From the IMG/VR virus record IMGVR_UViG_3300035180_002195, positions 1 to 22,224 of that record: a DNA stretch of 22,224 bases; one strand, given 5' to 3'. Positions 16,109 to 22,030 of the stretch are shown here, piece by piece (within the stretch, counting starts at the first letter, position 1; the number at the start of each line of letters is the position of its first letter). A program made the translations under genes and the position numbers. This DNA comes from a virus. The notes below the pieces were generated by a model. It did no database searches. It was not told where the DNA came from and saw nothing but the letters and a program-made list of their open reading frames with translations.

Positions 16109-16132
16109 AGGCCTTCGGGCCTCTTTTTTTTT
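16107..16132 (+). terminator. Intrinsic terminator of paralogue 1
   Basis: GAGGCC (16108-16113), TTCG tetraloop, GGCCTC (16118-16123) and a run of nine T. The stem begins inside the TAG stop codon of the gene. Confidence 0.9.
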
Positions 16133-16142
16133 GCCCAAAATT

Positions 16143-16312
16143 TATAAAAAATAATAAAAAAAAATAAGAAAAAAAATACGGCTTGATTATATTGTTATCT
16201 TAATATAATCTAACGGCGTTTTTTTAATAAACGCTTGACAAATAAATTTTATTTGATATAGTTAGTCTTAAGGATTGGTTAAAATCCTAAAAAATTTTTT
16301 CGGAGGTTCCAA
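16143..16312 (+). promoter_or_regulatory. Promoter/leader cassette C
   Basis: A-tract, perfect inverted repeat ATTATATT (16186-16193) / AATATAAT (16202-16209), a second inverted repeat GCGTTT (16216-16221) / AAACGC (16229-16234) abutting the -35, TTGACA 16235-16240, TGA-TATAGT (16257-16262), leader hairpin AGGATT (16271-16276) / AATCCT (16283-16288) with loop GGTTAA, and CGGAGG 16301-16306. Drives acidic paralogue 2. Confidence 0.8.
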
Positions 16313-16642
16313 ATGGGTTATGAAGAAACTTTAAAAGAGTTCGAAGGACAGGTTGAGGCAGGGCGTTACACGCTTACGGTAAATGCTTCTGAATACCTGG
16401 TAAGCGAAAATTTACTAGAGGCTATCGATGAGATAGTCGAAGAAAGGTATACGGGTTCTTATAGCGATAATATCTTAGTCGAAGACGATGATTTATTCTA
16501 TATGGGCTCGAAGGGTTGGGTCTCGATAATAGTTACGGCTTGCTCGTCGATGACCGATGAGGGCGATGAAAGTATAACTAATGAAATATATACAAGGCTT
16601 GAAAAGATAGTCGCGGGGTTGGATAAAAATAGAAAAAAATAA
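16313..16642 (+). CDS. Small acidic protein of unknown function, paralogue 2
   Basis: A 109-residue protein, about 24 Asp/Glu to 10 Lys/Arg, clearly a tandem duplicate of the preceding gene: both contain LTVNASE, DEIVEER, DLFYM, GWVSIIV and GLDKNRK. Differences cluster near residues 14-20 and 82-95. The whole unit including upstream cassette and downstream terminator is duplicated. Divergence with conserved frame and ends shows both copies are maintained. Function unknown. Confidence 0.7.
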   Translation: MGYEETLKEFEGQVEAGRYTLTVNASEYLVSENLLEAIDEIVEERYTGSYSDNILVEDDDLFYMGSKGWVSIIVTACSSMTDEGDESITNEIYTRLEKIVAGLDKNRKK

Positions 16643-16660
16643 AAAGAAATAGAAAAAGAT

Positions 16661-16686
16661 AGAGGCCTTTGGGCCTCTTTTTTTTT
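16661..16686 (+). terminator. Intrinsic terminator of paralogue 2
   Basis: AGAGGCC (16661-16667), loop TTTG, GGCCTCT (16672-16678), then eight T. Same element as after paralogue 1, set back by 18 extra A-rich bases from the stop codon. Confidence 0.88.
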
Positions 16687-16692
16687 GCCAAA

Positions 16693-16864
16693 AAACTATA
16701 AAAAAATAAAAAAAAATAAGAAAAAAAATATACGGTTTGATTTTATTGTTGTCTTAATATAATCTGACGGTAAAAAATAATAAAATACTTGACAAATAAA
16801 AAATATTTGATATAGTTAGCTTCAAGGATTGGTTAAAATCCTAAAACTTTTCGGAGGTGTTCTG
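16693..16864 (+). promoter_or_regulatory. Promoter/leader cassette D
   Basis: A-tract, inverted repeat with one mismatch (ATTTTATT 16740-16747 / AATATAAT 16756-16763), TTGACA 16789-16794, TGA-TATAGT (16811-16816), hairpin AGGATT (16825-16830) / AATCCT (16837-16842) with loop GGTTAA, CGGAGG 16852-16857. It places the start of the ArdC-like gene at ATG 16865 rather than at the in-frame ATG 16829, which lies in the hairpin. Confidence 0.8.
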
Positions 16865-17656
16865 ATGAATGTTTATGATTTGGTGGTCGAAAAAATTTTA
16901 AAGGCAATGGAGCAAGGCATTGCTCCTTGGGTTAGTCCTTATGCAGGCAAGCCAAATAAAAATTTGGTATCTAAGAAAGAGTATCGCGGAATTAATGCTT
17001 TGTTGCTAAATGCAGTAGCAACGGCAAACGGTTTTAAAAGCCCGAATTGGGCGACGTTTAGGCAGGCCACAGAATTGGGCTTGAAAGTTAAAAAAGGCTC
17101 AAAGGCAACGATGGTTGTCTTTTGGAAAGACTTTGAAGTTGAAGAAGAAGAAAAAACCTCTAAAAGGTTTGTATTAAAATACTATAATGTATTTAATGCA
17201 AGCCAGTTAGAAGGATACGAAGAAAAGGATACGGAAGTTTGCAATAATGATGTTTTAAATGATTATTGCAAAAGAGAAAATATAACAATTAAGCTCGCCA
17301 ATGCAGTGGCAAGCTTTTACGCTCCTGGCAGTGATTCTATAGTCTTGGCACCAACGAAACCTGAGTTCTACGATTCGAATTTTGCCCACGAATGCGTGCA
17401 CTCCACAGGGCACCCCAAGAGATTGGGCAGGTTCGAATTGGGTTTTATAGAAACCCCAGAAAGGTCTCTCGAAGAATTGGTCGCAGAGATTGGAGCATCA
17501 ATGTTATGCTCGATAATGGGCAAGCCCGCCCACATCGAAAACACCGCAAGTTATGTTAGCAGTTGGGCAGACTTCCTGAGGGACGATAAAAAGTCCTCGA
17601 TAATAAAAGCTTCTTCTATGGCCCAAAAAGCAGTTGATTATATATTGAATAAATAG
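16865..17656 (+). CDS. ArdC-like antirestriction protein with zincin domain
   Basis: A 263-residue protein. The N-terminal domain (VVEKILKAMEQGIAPWVSPY, then RGINALLL, WATFRQATELGLKVKKGSKA) matches the ArdC/DUF1738 ssDNA-binding domain. The C-terminal half is a zincin-type metallopeptidase with HECVHSTGH at residues 175-183 (HExxH) and EELVAEIGAS near 203-213, which supplies the third ligand in this family. ArdC proteins of plasmids protect incoming DNA from restriction. It forms a single-gene unit with its own promoter and double-hairpin terminator. The start follows the CGGAGG of cassette D. Confidence 0.85.
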   Translation: MNVYDLVVEKILKAMEQGIAPWVSPYAGKPNKNLVSKKEYRGINALLLNAVATANGFKSPNWATFRQATELGLKVKKGSKATMVVFWKDFEVEEEEKTSKRFVLKYYNVFNASQLEGYEEKDTEVCNNDVLNDYCKRENITIKLANAVASFYAPGSDSIVLAPTKPEFYDSNFAHECVHSTGHPKRLGRFELGFIETPERSLEELVAEIGASMLCSIMGKPAHIENTASYVSSWADFLRDDKKSSIIKASSMAQKAVDYILNK

Positions 17657-17701
17657 GCCGAAAGGCTTATATTTGAGCGAGGCCGAAAGGCCTTTTTTTT
17701 T
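17654..17701 (+). terminator. Double hairpin terminator after the ArdC-like gene
   Basis: A first small hairpin GGCC-GAAA-GGCT at about 17656-17667 is followed by AGGCC (17680-17684), GAAA loop, GGCCT (17689-17693) and a run of nine T. The second is the functional terminator; the first looks like a partial copy. Confidence 0.85.
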
Positions 17702-17709
17702 GCCCAAAA

Positions 17710-17881
17710 ATTATAAAATTTTTATAAAAAAATAATAAAAAAAATATACGGTTTAATTTTATTATTATCTTAATATAATCTGACGGTATTTTTTTAATAA
17801 AAACTTGACAAATAAATTTAATGTGATATAGTGTCTTTTAAGGATTGAGAAAGTCCTAAAAAAAGTTTCGGAGGTTTTGAA
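17710..17881 (+). promoter_or_regulatory. Promoter/leader cassette E
   Basis: A-tract, imperfect inverted repeat (ATTTTATT 17756-17763 / AATATAAT 17772-17779), TTGACA 17805-17810, TGA-TATAGT (17827-17832), hairpin AGGATT (17841-17846) / AGTCCT (17852-17857), where the one changed base keeps pairing as G-U, and CGGAGG 17869-17874. Drives a two-gene unit. Confidence 0.8.
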
Positions 17882-18235
17882 ATGAACGGAGCAAGCAACT
17901 CAAAGGTTTTAGGCGTGTTAGTGGATAAAGCGGGACACGGTGTTTTAAATGCAAGTGTCGACGGTATGAGTCTAAATTTAATGTTGGCGTTGGCAAAAAG
18001 GTTCGAGGACTATCTCGGAAAAGAGTTCGTTTGTGCCCACGACGACGACGACAAGGTAGTAATAAGATTAAAAAACACCAATGATAGAAAAGCCCTCAAT
18101 TGGAGCGACGGCGTAGCTGTTGAGGCCACAGATTTAATGGTATTTGATAGCATACCAAAGATAACTGTGGGCGACGAATTAGATATGCAGGCAATAGTAG
18201 TAAGAACAAACTATGCTAAAAGGGGGCAAAAATGA
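17882..18235 (+). CDS. Unknown protein, first gene of a two-gene unit
   Basis: A 117-residue protein behind the CGGAGG of cassette E. It contains DGMSLNLMLALAKRFEDYL, an acidic HDDDDK patch and VVIRLKNTNDRKALNW; a mixed alpha/beta protein without membrane segments. I recognise no family. Its stop overlaps the start of the next gene, so the two are probably translated together. Confidence 0.6.
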   Translation: MNGASNSKVLGVLVDKAGHGVLNASVDGMSLNLMLALAKRFEDYLGKEFVCAHDDDDKVVIRLKNTNDRKALNWSDGVAVEATDLMVFDSIPKITVGDELDMQAIVVRTNYAKRGQK

Positions 18236-18528
18236 ACAATATAGAGATTATGGAACTCCAGTCCAAAAAGGGCTGGGGGTTTTTTGAAATTGACGAGGCA
18301 ACTCAGGAGTTTATCGAAACTGTGGCTGTAGCTGTTGAGGCATTGACGGGCGAACAAACAGCCACAGTAGGGGCGGGCAGGGTGTATCTATATGTAAAAG
18401 CCCCAAAGGTGTGGGCAAATGGTTTAATTATGGTAACCAAAAGAGTAAACGGGCACGAGGTAATTTCTAAGGCCGATAGCGAAAGAATAAAAAAGGCCTT
18501 AGAGATATTAATTGGCAACAAGGCATAA
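18232..18528 (+). CDS. Unknown protein, second gene of a two-gene unit
   Basis: A 98-residue protein starting at ATGA 18232 behind AAGGGGGC. Begins MNNIEIMELQSKKGWGFFEI and contains TVAVAVEALTGEQTATVGAG and a basic helix ADSERIKKALEILIG at the end. No recognised domain. No clear terminator follows; transcription may run on into cassette F. Confidence 0.55.
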   Translation: MNNIEIMELQSKKGWGFFEIDEATQEFIETVAVAVEALTGEQTATVGAGRVYLYVKAPKVWANGLIMVTKRVNGHEVISKADSERIKKALEILIGNKA

Positions 18529-18544
18529 AAAGGTTATTTGTCAG

Positions 18545-18648
18545 GCGTTAAAAAAAATAAAAAAACGCTTGACAAATAAATTTAATTTGTTAGAATGTAT
18601 TTAAAGGATTGGTTAAAATCCTTAAAAAAAGTTTTTCGGAGGTTTCCA
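18545..18648 (+). promoter_or_regulatory. Promoter/leader cassette F, lacking the distal inverted repeat
   Basis: GCGTT (18545-18549) / AACGC (18564-18568) flank an A-rich stretch next to TTGACA 18569-18574; 16-base spacer; TGT-TAGAAT (18591-18596); leader hairpin AAGGATT (18604-18610) / AATCCTT (18617-18623) with loop GGTTAA; CGGAGG 18637-18642. It lacks the ATTATATT/AATATAAT element of the other cassettes. It places the next gene's start at 18649. Confidence 0.75.
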
Positions 18649-18861
18649 ATGGTTAAGGCAGTTTTATTGGGTGAGTGGGACTTCGGGGGTTATAACCATA
18701 ACCACCTGAATGTCTACGAGGGCGAGGGCAAATATTTTATCAACAATGTAACGGACGATGAGGGTTTAATAATTAGCGTTAATGGTGAGGCCATTAATGT
18801 GATAGAGTTGGGCGAGCACCTATGTCCGCCCAAAGTTATAAGCGAGGCGCAAAATGACTGA
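18649..18861 (+). CDS. Unknown small protein
   Basis: A 70-residue protein (MVKAVLLGEWDFGGYNHNHL...) starting at ATG 18649 behind the cassette F ribosome binding site; the frame is open to 18595 but that part overlaps the leader hairpin. It has beta-type segments (YFINNVTDDEGLIISVNGEA) and an acidic C-terminus. No family recognised. Overlaps the next gene by 8 bases. Confidence 0.6.
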   Translation: MVKAVLLGEWDFGGYNHNHLNVYEGEGKYFINNVTDDEGLIISVNGEAINVIELGEHLCPPKVISEAQND

Positions 18862-19126
18862 AATAGAATTCGTGGGTTCTCCAAAAAGAATTCTCGGCGC
18901 AATAGACGCTGAGGCTGTTATAATAGTTTATTGTGTGGGCGAGTATGACGCCCCCAATAATAAATGCAAATCTAATATCTATAGAGATATAAACGGCAAA
19001 GAGTATAAAGACAAATGTTCTAAAAAAATAGAGGGAATGACTGTATATGAATTAAGACACGATGAGCAGGCCGAAAAAATATATTTGATAGAAAGAAGCG
19101 TTGTTTCTGTAAAGGGTGCTTTATGA
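18854..19126 (+). CDS. Unknown small protein
   Basis: A 90-residue protein behind GAGGCG, coupled to the previous gene. It contains AEAVIIVYCVGEYDAPN, two Cys in the middle part and VYELRHDEQAEKIYLIERS. The alternation suggests a compact beta-rich fold. No family recognised. Confidence 0.55.
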   Translation: MTEIEFVGSPKRILGAIDAEAVIIVYCVGEYDAPNNKCKSNIYRDINGKEYKDKCSKKIEGMTVYELRHDEQAEKIYLIERSVVSVKGAL

Positions 19127-19221
19127 GCACCCCCCACAATTATAATAGCAATATGTAGTAATAAGGACGCCGACGCCTGACCATATGGCAGGATAAAGTA
19201 AGCGTTAATATCGGAGGTTTT

Positions 19222-19581
19222 ATGCCCAACCTGAATAAGGTTTTCTTGATGGGACATCTCACAAGAGATGTCGAATTGAAGTATACCGCCACCAATGTGG
19301 CGATTGGGTCTTTTGGCCTTGCTGTGAATACCAAAGGCAAGGACAAGGACGAAGTGCTTTTCGTAGATATTACGGCAATCGGTAAGCAGGCCGAAACAAT
19401 TAGCCAGTATTGCAAAAAGGGCTCCGCAATATTTGTTGAGGGTCGATTGAGATTGCAAAAGTGGCAGGATAAAGAGGGCAATAATAAACAACGAATGGAC
19501 GTTGTCCTAAGTGGTTTCCAGTTTATAAGTGGCGTTAAAGAGAAAAATGAAGAAAGGTTCGAAGACGGCGAGCCGTTCTAA
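19222..19581 (+). CDS. ssb: Single-stranded DNA-binding protein
   Basis: A 119-residue SSB behind CGGAGG. The OB-fold is typical: NKVFLMGHLTRDVELKYT at the N-terminus, IGSFGLAVNT, the FVDITAIGKQAETISQYCKKG core, IFVEGRLRLQKWQDKEG, and a short tail ending DGEPF, the acidic tip with terminal Pro-Phe that recruits partner proteins in bacterial SSBs. The linker is short for a bacterial SSB, as is common in phages. Located upstream of the ERF annealing protein gene, forming a recombination/replication module. Confidence 0.95.
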   Translation: MPNLNKVFLMGHLTRDVELKYTATNVAIGSFGLAVNTKGKDKDEVLFVDITAIGKQAETISQYCKKGSAIFVEGRLRLQKWQDKEGNNKQRMDVVLSGFQFISGVKEKNEERFEDGEPF

Positions 19582-19590
19582 GGGGGTTGT

Positions 19591-19722
19591 ATGATTGATT
19601 ATAAAGATTATGGAAGCAATACCCAAAAGGGTATTAATTGGGCGTTCGGTGTTATCGATTTATTACTGGTTTTGTTAATTTTTATAGAATTAGCCAAAGT
19701 TAAATGGGGGCTGTTATGGTAA
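19591..19722 (+). CDS. Small single-span membrane protein
   Basis: A 43-residue ORF behind AAGGGGG, with a polar N-terminus (MIDYKDYGSNTQKG) and one hydrophobic segment at about residues 17-36 (WAFGVIDLLLVLLIFIELA) followed by basic residues. It lies in tight sequence between ssb and the next gene and overlaps it by 7 bases. No family recognised; small phage membrane proteins of this type can act in superinfection exclusion or host modulation, but this is not shown. Confidence 0.55.
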   Translation: MIDYKDYGSNTQKGINWAFGVIDLLLVLLIFIELAKVKWGLLW

Positions 19723-20195
19723 CTTACAAGCCCCGTAATAAGTTTTCGGAAGAAATGCTTCTATCTGACTATATGCAAATTAAGAGGCTACCAGAGCCCC
19801 ACAGTTTAGCTATAGTCGAGAAGTTTAAAAAGCACTCGCTAAAGTTTCTTGAAGTGGAGCTATTCGCATATATGCACCAAAAAAAGCCAACCACAAGGCA
19901 AGGGAAATTAAACAGGTTTTATAGAATATGGGCTCTAATGTGGTATTTGCAAACTAACCACATTACCTATGCTAAGGCGTTAAATACATTTAATAAATTA
20001 AAGGCGGAAGTTGAGGCAATAGCTAAGGGCCAGCCTGAAGTAGTTAAGGTGTGGTTCCCTAAGCAAGGGTTGTCGGAAGTATATACTTGGGCTAAATGCG
20101 TCCAATATTATTTAAAGTATAAAGAGGCTAAGGGCTTAAAAAGAAATGTATATAAAAAGGTTTTCTTAAAGCTATATCAAGAGGTGTCGAAATGA
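19716..20195 (+). CDS. Unknown basic protein in the recombination module
   Basis: A 159-residue protein. ATG 19716 behind GGGGG is preferred to the in-frame ATG at 19704, which has no ribosome binding site. Lys/Arg and aromatic rich, mainly helical (RFYRIWALMWYLQTN, YTWAKCVQYYLKYKEAKGL). Its stop overlaps the ERF gene start by 4 bases, so a nucleic acid role is plausible. No domain recognised. Confidence 0.55.
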   Translation: MVTYKPRNKFSEEMLLSDYMQIKRLPEPHSLAIVEKFKKHSLKFLEVELFAYMHQKKPTTRQGKLNRFYRIWALMWYLQTNHITYAKALNTFNKLKAEVEAIAKGQPEVVKVWFPKQGLSEVYTWAKCVQYYLKYKEAKGLKRNVYKKVFLKLYQEVSK

Positions 20196-20974
20196 AAGAG
20201 TTAATTTCTAAAGCAATTGAATTAAATAATATGGAGCTATTAAAACAATTGTTAGAGTCGCAGGCAGAGGCAGAAAAAATGGCCTCTAAAAAGGTTTTCT
20301 ATAAGTCTTTGTCCGAATTCCAAAGCGAGTTGCCAGCAATAAAAAAGACTAAGACGGTTTATAATAGAGATGGTAAAACAGTCCGCTATAATTATGCAAG
20401 TTTCGATGACGTGGTTGAGGCAATAAAGCCACTGTTAAATAAGCACGGGTTGTCTTACCGTTTCGAGGCCGAATACCAAGATAAAGCAACAATTACTGTG
20501 CGATGTTTTATAAGCCACGAAGCGGGCCACCAAGAGGTTACCGAGTTTAAGGCAATAGTGCAATATTCGGAGTTTATGCTCCCTATCCAGTCTTTGGCTA
20601 CGGCTTTAACTTATGCTAAGAGATATTCTATATCTTTGGCGTTGGGATTGGCAACCGAAGAGGACACTGACGCTAACGATTTAGAAAATGACAAGGAAGT
20701 TGTAAATACCAATATTAAGAAAGAAATCGAAAAGGCTAAAGAAGCGCAAGCAAAAATTCAAGAAAAAATGAAAGAGACAAAAGATGAGCCTTTTATCGAT
20801 GAAAAACAGGTTAAAAATATCCAGCAGATAATAGAGCGAAAAGGCCTAAAAGAAGACGAAGCCATACAAATTATAACTAAGATAATTGGGCGCTCGATAA
20901 TATCTGTCGATAAAATAAAGAAATCCGAAGCCAATAGAGTAATGATTGAGCTCGTAAAGGCAGGCGTGGAATGA
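20192..20974 (+). CDS. ERF-family single-strand annealing protein
   Basis: A 260-residue protein. The N-terminal domain has the ERF signature: VRYNYASFDDVVEAIKPLL around residues 65-83, followed by HGLSYRFE, and LPIQSLATALTYAKRYSIS with LGLATEEDTDAND around 131-162. ERF proteins anneal complementary single strands in phage recombination and repair. The C-terminal third is charged and helical (a coiled-coil KKEIEKAKEAQAKIQ) and likely mediates SSB or DNA contact. It is flanked by ssb upstream and a probable PD-(D/E)XK nuclease downstream, the usual partners. Confidence 0.93.
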   Translation: MKELISKAIELNNMELLKQLLESQAEAEKMASKKVFYKSLSEFQSELPAIKKTKTVYNRDGKTVRYNYASFDDVVEAIKPLLNKHGLSYRFEAEYQDKATITVRCFISHEAGHQEVTEFKAIVQYSEFMLPIQSLATALTYAKRYSISLALGLATEEDTDANDLENDKEVVNTNIKKEIEKAKEAQAKIQEKMKETKDEPFIDEKQVKNIQQIIERKGLKEDEAIQIITKIIGRSIISVDKIKKSEANRVMIELVKAGVE

Positions 20975-21201
20975 AAAAGAATTCGTTGGCCGACAAGATT
21001 TATGTTATACAAAATACATTGACGGACGAAATGCTAATACCCGAAACTAAGTTAGTGGTTATTTATGGAATTCTTGGGAATATTGAGGGCAAGATTGAAT
21101 TAGAAAAGTTTTCTAAAGAGTTATTTATAAGTAAATACAAGCTTAAAAAAGTCGAAAAGCAGTTAAAAGAGCTTGGCATAATAAAAATAAAAGATTTATG
21201 A
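20971..21201 (+). CDS. Small winged-helix-like DNA-binding protein
   Basis: A 76-residue protein with ATGA overlap. Residues ~37-72 ([18 protein letters not shown] followed by [15 protein letters not shown]) form a helix-turn-helix with a wing-like end, as in the N-terminal part of phage replisome organiser or DnaD-type proteins. It could be a replication or transcription factor. Small size and lack of a known second domain prevent a closer call. Confidence 0.55.
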   Translation: MKKNSLADKIYVIQNTLTDEMLIPETKLVVIYGILGNIEGKIELEKFSKELFISKYKLKKVEKQLKELGIIKIKDL

Positions 21202-21209
21202 GGTGTAAA

Positions 21210-21770
21210 ATGATTTTAAGCGATAAAGAAATTATTAAAAGGGCAATCAATGGAATGATAGAGCCATTTGAAAGCAGGCAGGTAAAAGATATCGGAGGCG
21301 TAAAAATTATATCTTATGGAGTTTCCAGCTATGGTTACGATATGCGTATTTCTGACGAGTTTAAAATATTTACCAATGTAAATAATGCAATAATTGACCC
21401 GAAAAACTTTTCTGAGAATAGCTATATTGATTATGAAGGCAGTTCTTGCATTATACCACCTAACAGCTTTGTTTTGGCAAGAAGTTTAGAATATTTTAGA
21501 ATACCGAGAGATATCCTAACCATATGCGTTGGCAAATCTACATATGCAAGGTGCGGAATTATTGTAAATGTAACACCTTTTGAGCCCGAATGGGAAGGCT
21601 ACGTTACCATTGAAATATCGAATACCACCCCTTTGCCAGCTAAAATATATGCCTTTGAAGGTATAGCCCAAGTTATTTTTCTAAGGGCTAATGAAGTGTG
21701 CGAAGTAAGCTATAAAGACAAAGATGGTAAATACCAGAATCAAAAAAAGCTTACGACGGCGAAGGTGTAA
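21210..21770 (+). CDS. dcd: dCTP deaminase
   Basis: A 186-residue protein of the dUTPase/dCTP deaminase superfamily; it converts dCTP to dUTP and ammonia. Diagnostic motifs: SSYGYDMRI at 39-47, [20 protein letters not shown] at 108-127 with the conserved Ser/Arg, and [11 protein letters not shown] after it, with the catalytic Glu region typical of deaminases. Start ATG 21210 sits behind GAGGTG; the ATG at 21198 lacks one. Phage copies adjust thymidine supply for replication. Confidence 0.93.
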   Translation: MILSDKEIIKRAINGMIEPFESRQVKDIGGVKIISYGVSSYGYDMRISDEFKIFTNVNNAIIDPKNFSENSYIDYEGSSCIIPPNSFVLARSLEYFRIPRDILTICVGKSTYARCGIIVNVTPFEPEWEGYVTIEISNTTPLPAKIYAFEGIAQVIFLRANEVCEVSYKDKDGKYQNQKKLTTAKV

Positions 21771-21771
21771 A

Positions 21772-22029
21772 ATGAGATTGATAGAGTTTAAAGATGTAGG
21801 CGAGGCCGAAAGGTTTTTTAGTGAAGTAGGCTACACCACACAGTTTTCTAAAATATTTGAAATAATAAAGATGGAATGGAAGGACGAGGCCCCAACAAAG
21901 ACGTCCGAAAGGTTTCTCCATTATTGGAATGATAGACTAGCGGATACGCCTTGCAGGCCGAGCTTTAAAGATTATACGGTTGGGTTTATTTTAGTAATGC
22001 ATTTAATAAATGAATTGCGCGAGGTGTAA
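21772..22029 (+). CDS. Unknown small protein
   Basis: An 85-residue protein starting at ATG 21772 behind GAAGGTG. Helical and acidic N-terminus (LIEFKDVGEAERFFSEVGY), a middle KMEWKDEAPTKTSERFL and an amphipathic C-terminal helix. No family recognised. The start is one base after the dcd stop codon. Confidence 0.55.
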   Translation: MRLIEFKDVGEAERFFSEVGYTTQFSKIFEIIKMEWKDEAPTKTSERFLHYWNDRLADTPCRPSFKDYTVGFILVMHLINELREV

Positions 22030-22030
22030 T

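Noticed and set aside
16829-16864. N-terminal extension of the ArdC-like protein
   Set aside because: The extension would read through the leader hairpin and the CGGAGG site; ATG 16865 follows that site directly.
15613-17750. Possible CRISPR-like or iteron repeats from the recurring A/T-rich segments
   Set aside because: Repeats are about 170-1000 bases apart and each contains promoter boxes and a ribosome binding site; they are gene leaders, not an array or an origin iteron set.
18595-18648. N-terminal extension of the 70-residue protein
   Set aside because: It begins within the -10 region and crosses the leader hairpin.
19123-19158. 11-codon ORF (ATG overlapping the stop at 19124) before ssb
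   Set aside because: Too short to support; only a weak AAAGGG upstream, followed by TAG TAA TAA.
18979-19491. 170-codon reverse-strand ORF opposite ssb and its upstream gene
   Set aside because: It lies against genes with recognised family motifs (SSB), has no ribosome binding site or promoter, and no recognisable content.
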